Part shown: in pieces, positions 58,327-64,000 of the stretch
Layout of the letters: every line of letters starts with the position of its first letter
Numbering within the stretch: the first letter of the stretch is position 1
Assembly (NCBI GenBank): GCA_937923145.1
Contig: CALAJT010000006.1
Coordinates: 1-64,000, forward strand
DNA: 64,000 nt
Source of the DNA: an uncultured Rubritalea sp.
Lineage (GTDB): Bacteria > Verrucomicrobiota > Verrucomicrobiia > Verrucomicrobiales > Akkermansiaceae
Reading direction: 5' to 3'
The notes under the pieces: generated by a model
What the model was told of the DNA's origin: nothing
The model's database searches: none
The model's input: the letters and a program-made list of their open reading frames with translations, nothing else
Translations under genes and position numbers: made by a program

Positions 58327-59397
58327 ATGTCTTGGTTAAAAGAAAATTATGAAAAAGCTGCGCTTGGTGGTGCAGCAGTGATCGCACTAGGTGTTGGCTC
58401 TCTGATCCTCACTAGCGATGCAGGTGAAGTCAAAGATGAGCAAAATCCTACTCGTGTTAATACATTCGAAGTCCCTGAAAAGTCTATCTTGGACGAAAAT
58501 GTGACTGCTCTGGATAAGACAGGCGTAGTCCAATTTCAGCAGCATCTAGAAACAGATGTGAACAGCTTCATCGCTTACCCTATCTATGGAGTGAAAGGCA
58601 CAGCGGGGCTTGTAGAGCTAGACCCAGACACATTGTTCGAAGGTATCAAGCTCTCATGGTGGAAAAGCTTTGAGATGGATGACTACCAGTTCGATGGAGC
58701 TGCGATGAAGGATAATGACTCAGACGGCTTCACTAACAAGGAAGAGCACGATGCAGAGACAAGCCCAGTAGATGCTAAGAACCATCCAGATTTAATTAAG
58801 AAGTTACAGCTTGTTGACTCCAAAAAGACTCAATACCGAATTCAATGGTCCAGAGTTGATGATAACCGCGCAAACATGACATTTACACTCAAGAGGACAT
58901 CATTCGATATCTGCGGAGTGGGAGATACGTTCCCTACTAATGGGCAACCAAAAGAATTTCTCAATCGTTTTAAATTAAAATCTAAAGGAAAAGGTCCAAA
59001 CCCAACTACTAATTCTGAGGAAGAATTCTATGAGATAGAGGACACTAAGAAACCTGGTGTTATTCATAAAATGTGGAGATCTGACGGACCTAGACGTTTT
59101 CTCGACTGGACAGCTCAGTTCAAGCTAAATACTCCAGACGGAGGTGAAGCCTTTGAAGTTCCAGAAGGTGGAGAATTCTCACTCCCTTATAAAGAAGGAG
59201 GCAAGGGCTATAAATTCAAACTTGATAACAAGCGTGACACAAAGCAGAAAAAGATAGAGAGACTAGATATCGAAGGTGCAGACGGAGTCGTTCCTTTGGG
59301 ATTAGCACCGATAGTGCCTGAGGAGAAAGAAGCTCCAGCTCCTGCTGCACCCGCTGTACCTGAAGCAGCAGCATCAGAAACTAAGGTTATATTCTAA
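58327..59397 (+). CDS. single-pass periplasmic protein with a TSP3-like calcium motif (Amuc_1099-like by position)
   Basis: This 356-residue protein has an N-terminal membrane span (about 10-28), then a periplasmic part. Near residue 130-150 is a thrombospondin type-3-like calcium-binding motif (DNDSDGFTNKEEHDAETSPV). The C-terminal half is beta-rich and ends in a Pro/Ala-rich tail. Its place between the PilO-like and secretin genes suggests a PilP-like link to the secretin. No family name is evident from the sequence alone. Confidence 0.72.
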   Translation: MSWLKENYEKAALGGAAVIALGVGSLILTSDAGEVKDEQNPTRVNTFEVPEKSILDENVTALDKTGVVQFQQHLETDVNSFIAYPIYGVKGTAGLVELDPDTLFEGIKLSWWKSFEMDDYQFDGAAMKDNDSDGFTNKEEHDAETSPVDAKNHPDLIKKLQLVDSKKTQYRIQWSRVDDNRANMTFTLKRTSFDICGVGDTFPTNGQPKEFLNRFKLKSKGKGPNPTTNSEEEFYEIEDTKKPGVIHKMWRSDGPRRFLDWTAQFKLNTPDGGEAFEVPEGGEFSLPYKEGGKGYKFKLDNKRDTKQKKIERLDIEGADGVVPLGLAPIVPEEKEAPAPAAPAVPEAAASETKVIF

Positions 59398-59525
59398 TAA
59401 TCTAACAAATTCTAACAAAAGTGGGCTGATCTACGCTGTTTATGCCCGATTATTTCAATTATTTTACAAAAAACAAAAAATAAACTTCACAACCCTACCA
59501 TAAATAGAAGAAAGTAAACTCAATC

Positions 59526-62129
59526 ATGGAAAATACACCTACGCACCGATCCAGTAAAAAAGCTGCCGCTCTCATGGCAGTAGCTGTTGTCATGCCGCTA
59601 GGCCTAAGTACTATAGCGAATGCACAGGGAAGCCTCGTGCAGCAAGAAATCGCAAGACGTACAGCAGCAGTAGCAGACGCAGACACAGCAATCATAGCAG
59701 GCAGAGCAGCCTACACTAAAAAGAATTATGAGGAAGCAGTTTCTCAATATCGTAAAGCAATCAATCTTTTGCCTCAAGGTCCTATCGCAGCAGATAGAAG
59801 ACAGTCCTACATGGGGCATCTTGTAGACGGCTCCATAGCACTTTCTACACAATACCGTAGAACAGGAAGGTATGACGAAGCGAGAGAGCTTCTTAATAGC
59901 ATCATCGCTAAAGATCCTGGTAATGTCCTCGCGATCAAGCAGCTAGAATACCTTGATGATCCTATCAGAACCAGCCCAACACTTACTTACGAGCACGTTC
60001 AGAACGTCGAGAAAGTAAGAAAGCTACTTTACCGTGGTGAGAGCTACTATAATCAAGCTCAGTTTGATAATGCAATGAGCGAGTATAAAGAGATACTTCG
60101 TGTAGACCCATACAATAAGGCAGCACGTCGTGGTATGGAGAAAGTAAACGCAGCTAAAAGTGACTATTACCGTGCGGCATATGACCAAACTAGAGCGCAA
60201 ATGCTCATGGAGGTCGACGCAGCATGGGAGACATCTATTCCTCCGACACTTCGCGTTACTGATAACGGGAATAATGTAGATCTTCTAGAAACTGAAAATC
60301 CAGCACTTTACTTAAGACGTAAACTTCAGAGAATACAGCTAGAAACTGTTGAGTTTACAGCAGATACAACTGTGAGGCAGGCGATTAACTTCCTCCGTCT
60401 CCGTGCTCGTGAGCTAGATGTTGATGAATTAGACGCAACCAAAAGAGGCCTTAACTTCGTATTCCGTGATAGAGGTGTAAAAGGTGCTCAAGGTGGTCTT
60501 GATGGTCTCGACGACGAACAAGATGCAGGTGCAGGATTTGGCGATTCAGACAAGATTGAGAACATCAAACTAGGTGAACTCAACCTTCGTAACGTCCCAC
60601 TTGAGGAAGCTCTTAAACAAATTTGCCAGAAGACTGGCCTTCGTTACAAAGTAGAGAACTACTCAGTAGTGCTACTCAGAGCGACAGATGTAGATGATTC
60701 TGAGATGTACACTCGCACATTCCGTGTTCCACCAGATTTCAAGAACCTCATCAAAGATGAAGGTGGCGCTGGTGGTGGCGGAGGTGGAGACCCATTCGAC
60801 GAAGGTGGTGGTGGAGCTGTTGCAGAAAAGAGCATACAAGAGCTACTATCCAAGTCAGGCATTCCATTCCCTGAAGGTTCATCAGCAATCTTCAGTAGAG
60901 CGCGTTCTGTTCTTACAGTGCGTAATACAGCTAACAATTTAGACATCATTGAAAACTTGGTAGAGAACCTTAAGGGTCTCAAGCCTAAGCAGATCAAGAT
61001 GATGACCAAGTTTGTGGAAATTAAGCAAGAGAACACTGATGAACTCGGCTTTGACTGGATCATCTCACCATTCGGTCTTACTGGTAACTCAATGTTCCTA
61101 GGTGGTGGCACCATTGGTAATGGTACTCCTCGTGTATCAAGCGATTTTGGTAATTCTCCAGGAGGAGTAGCGATCGCAGGTCTTCCTAATATTGCTAACC
61201 AGAACGTTTCTAACATTGCTACTGGAAGCTTAAGAAGTGGTGACACTGCTATCACTCGTGACAGCATAGATGCATTTCTAAATAATCCTAACAGAACTGC
61301 TCAAAATAGCAGTGTTTCTCCAGGTATACTCTCTCTTACTGGTCTGTTCTCAGATGGTCAGGTGCAGATGATTATGCGTGGACTAGCTCAGAAAAAAGGT
61401 TCTGATGTTATGACTGCTCCGAGCATCGTTTCTCGCTCAGGTGAGAAAGCGACTATTGAGATCATCCGTGAATTTATTTACCCAACTGAATACGAGCCAC
61501 CAGAACTTCCTAACGCAGTTCAGGTAGGTGGAGGAAATAATGATGATGGTGGCGGTCAGGGTGCTAATGTCTTCCCTGTTACTCCAGCTACTCCAACAGC
61601 ATTCGAGACACGTAACACAGGTGTAACTTTAGAAGTTGAGCCTACTCTTGGTGATGATGGCTATACCATCGATCTTCGTTTCGCTCCAGAGATTGTCGAG
61701 TTCGAAGGATTTATAAACTACGGATCACCGATTCAGACACCAGCTACTGATGCTCTTGGTAACCCTATCATTGTTACGATTACAGAGAACAGAATCGAAA
61801 TGCCAGTATTCTCCACACGTCGTGTGAATACCGCACTCACTATCTATGACGGTCACACAGTGGCAGTAGGTGGACTCATGAGGGAAGATGTTCAGAATGT
61901 AGAAGATAAAGTTCCAATACTCGGTGACCTACCACTTGTAGGACGCTTGTTCCAGTCTAAGTCTGAGAACCACATTAAGAGTAATCTTATCATCTTTGTA
62001 ACAGCTCACATCATCGATGCGACAGGACAACGCGTTCAGCAGAGCAGCGTTATCTCGGATGATGGCGGTGGCGGTGGCGGTGGTGCAGAAGGAGGCACAG
62101 GTGCACTCCTTCCTACTATCGGCAACTAA
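59526..62129 (+). CDS. secretin of a type IV pilus/type II secretion-like system (Amuc_1098-like)
   Basis: This 867-residue outer-membrane secretin has a signal region (about 25-38, cut near ANAQG), TPR-like repeats (about 55-230, e.g. KKNYEEAVSQYRKAINLLPQ and GESYYNQAQFDNAMSEYKEI) and an N-domain (LGELNLRNVPLEEALKQICQ). A Gly-rich linker (about 410-430) precedes the secretin core with MTAPSIVSRSGEKATIEII, TGVTLEVEPTLGDDGY, the conserved VAVGGLMREDVQNVEDKVPI and GDLPLVGRLFQSK. The C-terminus is Gly-rich. It forms the gated outer-membrane ring. A strong terminator follows at 62156, ending the operon. No pilin, motor ATPase or PilC is in the window. Confidence 0.9.
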   Translation: MENTPTHRSSKKAAALMAVAVVMPLGLSTIANAQGSLVQQEIARRTAAVADADTAIIAGRAAYTKKNYEEAVSQYRKAINLLPQGPIAADRRQSYMGHLVDGSIALSTQYRRTGRYDEARELLNSIIAKDPGNVLAIKQLEYLDDPIRTSPTLTYEHVQNVEKVRKLLYRGESYYNQAQFDNAMSEYKEILRVDPYNKAARRGMEKVNAAKSDYYRAAYDQTRAQMLMEVDAAWETSIPPTLRVTDNGNNVDLLETENPALYLRRKLQRIQLETVEFTADTTVRQAINFLRLRARELDVDELDATKRGLNFVFRDRGVKGAQGGLDGLDDEQDAGAGFGDSDKIENIKLGELNLRNVPLEEALKQICQKTGLRYKVENYSVVLLRATDVDDSEMYTRTFRVPPDFKNLIKDEGGAGGGGGGDPFDEGGGGAVAEKSIQELLSKSGIPFPEGSSAIFSRARSVLTVRNTANNLDIIENLVENLKGLKPKQIKMMTKFVEIKQENTDELGFDWIISPFGLTGNSMFLGGGTIGNGTPRVSSDFGNSPGGVAIAGLPNIANQNVSNIATGSLRSGDTAITRDSIDAFLNNPNRTAQNSSVSPGILSLTGLFSDGQVQMIMRGLAQKKGSDVMTAPSIVSRSGEKATIEIIREFIYPTEYEPPELPNAVQVGGGNNDDGGGQGANVFPVTPATPTAFETRNTGVTLEVEPTLGDDGYTIDLRFAPEIVEFEGFINYGSPIQTPATDALGNPIIVTITENRIEMPVFSTRRVNTALTIYDGHTVAVGGLMREDVQNVEDKVPILGDLPLVGRLFQSKSENHIKSNLIIFVTAHIIDATGQRVQQSSVISDDGGGGGGGAEGGTGALLPTIGN

Positions 62130-62155
62130 TTACTAGCTGACAAAATACACTTTGC

Positions 62156-62190
62156 AAAGCGGGATCGATTCACTTCGATTCCGCTTTTTT
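62156..62190 (+). terminator. strong terminator of the pilus-like operon
   Basis: AAAGCGGGATCGA and TCGATTCCGCTTT form a 13-bp stem with one G-T pair around a 6-base loop, followed by TTT. It lies 26 bases after the secretin stop codon. Confidence 0.9.
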
Positions 62191-62239
62191 GTCTAAAATT
62201 AATGCGTGTGTTCTTCCAGATAGTTAGTTAAAAATAGGA

Positions 62240-62860
62240 ATGAAATCATTCGGTCTAACAGGTGGCATAGCTACCGGTAAGTCAACAGTAGCAAAAATGA
62301 TGAAGCAAGCTGATTCTAAGCTAGTGCTTTTCGATGCTGATGAATGTGTTCGTAGTTTGTATCAAAATGAAAAAGTGCTCTCAGAGGTCGCCAACCTGTT
62401 TGGGTTTGAATCATTAAATTCAGATGGAGGGTTAGATCGTAAATTCATGAGAGAGGTCGTTTTTTCTGATGAGATGATGAAGGAGAGATTACAAGATCTC
62501 ATTCATCCGATGGTGAGAAAAGAATGTCTTGCAATGCTAGCACACGCCAAGCATAGTCGGAACGCAACATTGTTCATTGCTGATATTCCGCTTTTGTTTG
62601 AAGGAGGATTTGATTTCGGTCAGTCAGCGAATCTGGTGGTTGCTGTATCGCGCAAGACGCAGGTAGAGCGGCTAAAAGTGAGGAGCGGATTCAGTGATGC
62701 TACGGTTCTCGCCATTCTTGCGGCACAACTCCCCATCTCTAATAAGCAGAAATGTGCCGATATCGTGCTATGGAACGAAGGTCCCAGATCTGTGTTAGAG
62801 TCACAAGTAAAACGATTCATAAACCAGCATAAAAAATTTAAAAAGACACATACACGATGA
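62240..62860 (+). CDS. coaE: dephospho-CoA kinase
   Basis: CoaE phosphorylates dephospho-CoA in the last step of coenzyme A synthesis. The 206-residue P-loop kinase opens SFGLTGGIATGKSTVAKMM, followed by FDADECVRSLYQ, and has LFIADIPLLFEGGFDFG and the lid segment VSRKTQVERLKVRSGFSD. Length is normal. The stop codon overlaps the rho start (ATGA), so the two are translationally coupled. Confidence 0.93.
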   Translation: MKSFGLTGGIATGKSTVAKMMKQADSKLVLFDADECVRSLYQNEKVLSEVANLFGFESLNSDGGLDRKFMREVVFSDEMMKERLQDLIHPMVRKECLAMLAHAKHSRNATLFIADIPLLFEGGFDFGQSANLVVAVSRKTQVERLKVRSGFSDATVLAILAAQLPISNKQKCADIVLWNEGPRSVLESQVKRFINQHKKFKKTHTR

Positions 62861-64000
62861 GTGAAGAACAAAACGCAGAGATCACAAAACCAGAAGTAGC
62901 TGAAGCTCCAAAGGTAGACGCTCCAAAGGTAGAAGCTATCTCAGAGCCCAAAGTAGTCGAGGAAGCTAAAGCTCCAGTTCAGGAAAATCTAGAACTGGAA
63001 TCTAACTTCAAACCTGAGTCTAAGCCTGAGGCTAAATCTGACCTTGTAATGAAGCAGTCTGAAAAAGGCGAATCGATTACTGAAAAAAAAGAAGATAAGC
63101 CGAAAGAAGAGCCGAAAATTGAGGAGCCTGTATATGATGTTCCTGATAAGATAATCGTCAATGAATTCCGCGATAAGCCATTGGCCGAACTACATGCAAT
63201 ATTAGACGAGCTTCCTATTAAGCCACACACCATGGCGATGAAAAGTCAGCTGGTTTTCGATATCCTATCATTTTATGGAAAACATGGGACTGAGCTAGAG
63301 GGCTATGGTTTCATGGAGCAGGCTAAAGATAACTATGCAATGTTACGTTGTCCAAAGCGCTCATTCAAAACATCGCCAGACGATCTTTACATCAGTGGTA
63401 AACTTATTAAAGAGCTCGGCTTAGCTGTAGGTCAAAACGTCCGAGTAAAGATGCGTCCACCTCGTGGCAGGGATAAATACCTCTCTGCTTTAGAGGTAAT
63501 CAGTGTAGAAGATATCCCAATAGCGGACTATAAAAAACCATTAGATTTCGATAAACTCACCGCACTGATTCCAGAAGATAGACTTATTCTTGAAAATGGA
63601 GCAGAGGGTGGACTCGCTGTTAGGGTAGTTGATCTCGTCGCGCCTCTAGGTAAAGGTGCACGTGGTTTAATTGTGGCTCCACCACGAGGAGGTAAGACAA
63701 TTCTGCTAAAGAGTATTGCTCAATCAATCCGAGCAAATCATAAAGAGGTGGAGCTAATAGTTTTGCTGCTTGATGAGCGTCCTGAAGAAGTAACTGACTT
63801 TGAAGAGACGGTAGATGCTGAGATCTTCAGCTCCACATTTGATGAGTCATCACGCAGGCATGCTCAAGTTTCTGATTTAGTTTTAGAGCGCGCTAAGCGT
63901 CTCGTTGAGCTAGGTAAGGACGTGGTGCTTCTGTTAGATTCGCTCACTCGACTTGCGCGTGGTCATAATAACGCTCAGCACGGTGGTGCTATAGGCTCAG
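62857..64000 (+). CDS. rho: transcription termination factor Rho, 5' part
   Basis: The frame runs from the ATG at 62857, overlapping the coaE stop, to the window end (381 codons). After a charged, Lys/Glu/Pro-rich extension of about 100 residues comes the Rho N-terminal region (AELHAILDELPIKPHTMAMK), then the RNA-binding cold-shock-like part (EGYGFMEQAKDNYAMLRCPK, DLYISGKLIKELGL), and the RecA-like core with the P-loop RGLIVAPPRGGKTILLKS and LLDERPEEVTDF. The C-terminal half is beyond the window. The long N-terminal extension is a feature of several Rho proteins in this group of bacteria. Confidence 0.95.
   Translation, partial: MSEEQNAEITKPEVAEAPKVDAPKVEAISEPKVVEEAKAPVQENLELESNFKPESKPEAKSDLVMKQSEKGESITEKKEDKPKEEPKIEEPVYDVPDKIIVNEFRDKPLAELHAILDELPIKPHTMAMKSQLVFDILSFYGKHGTELEGYGFMEQAKDNYAMLRCPKRSFKTSPDDLYISGKLIKELGLAVGQNVRVKMRPPRGRDKYLSALEVISVEDIPIADYKKPLDFDKLTALIPEDRLILENGAEGGLAVRVVDLVAPLGKGARGLIVAPPRGGKTILLKSIAQSIRANHKEVELIVLLLDERPEEVTDFEETVDAEIFSSTFDESSRRHAQVSDLVLERAKRLVELGKDVVLLLDSLTRLARGHNNAQHGGAIGS

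Noticed and set aside
62979-63233. Minus-strand Ser-rich frame inside rho
   Set aside because: It is the antisense shadow of the charged N-terminal extension of Rho, with no start signal or homology.
1-64000. CRISPR arrays, rRNA or tRNA genes, prophage
   Set aside because: No regularly spaced repeats, no RNA gene signatures and no phage structural genes were found on either strand.

Overview
The window looks like a chromosomal segment of a Gram-negative member of the Verrucomicrobiota (PVC superphylum). GC is moderate, there is an outer membrane (LptD, RlpA, secretin, many lipoproteins), and the right end carries a pilus-type operon whose gene order (small exported protein, PilM-like fusion, two single-pass membrane proteins, secretin) matches what I recall of Akkermansia muciniphila Amuc_1102 to Amuc_1098. 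Very few genes have a Shine-Dalgarno sequence. Several promoters lie so close to the start codon that the mRNAs would be leaderless or nearly so. The phylum call is an inference; no rRNA gene is present to confirm it.

Layout. 1-399: end of an IS3-family element. 0.56-3.9 kb: housekeeping genes prs, rplY, pth, rpsF, ssb, with a large hairpin just before ssb. 4.1-9.3 kb: a permuted-papain amidase plus small SLBB protein, HU, and a SWIM/SNF2 helicase. 9.4-14.9 kb: a membrane Ser/Thr kinase with two C-type-lectin-like domains, an anchored nuclease, hisF and a zinc-ribbon membrane protein. 14.9-26.9 kb: aroE-gltX, lptD, nitroreductase, rlpA, a small phosphatase, pyk, a DUF1853 protein, a CAP-domain lipoprotein, rsuA, an M42 peptidase and pdxH.

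27.0-40.2 kb is the most interesting part: a photooxidative-stress and membrane-lipid locus. An ECF sigma factor and a ChrR-like cupin anti-sigma factor sit beside a photolyase/cryptochrome, two reductase-type genes, a lipocalin and an eight-gene operon (NTF2-like lipoprotein, fatty-acid desaturase, FAD oxidoreductase, DUF1365, CFA-type methyltransferase, DUF2062, DUF1295, second CFA-type methyltransferase). The same promoter pattern, TGCATCC-N16-CGTT, stands before both the sigma gene and the eight-gene operon. It is a strong candidate for the ECF-recognised sequence and implies autoregulation. The ChrR-like protein keeps the cupin metal ligands but lacks the zinc ligands of the anti-sigma domain, and the photolyase lacks the Fe-S cysteines of its relatives.

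41.5-54.4 kb: ptsN-type EIIA, argS, a KefC-type antiporter, a GH20 hexosaminidase with an altered catalytic pair, a Tas-like aldo/keto reductase, a GluR0-like ligand-gated potassium channel, ferritin, clpS with a DUF2017-like partner, an orphan OppF-type ATPase and proS. 54.7-64 kb: the pilus-like operon with a strong terminator, then coaE and the 5' part of rho. No tRNA, rRNA or CRISPR array was found.
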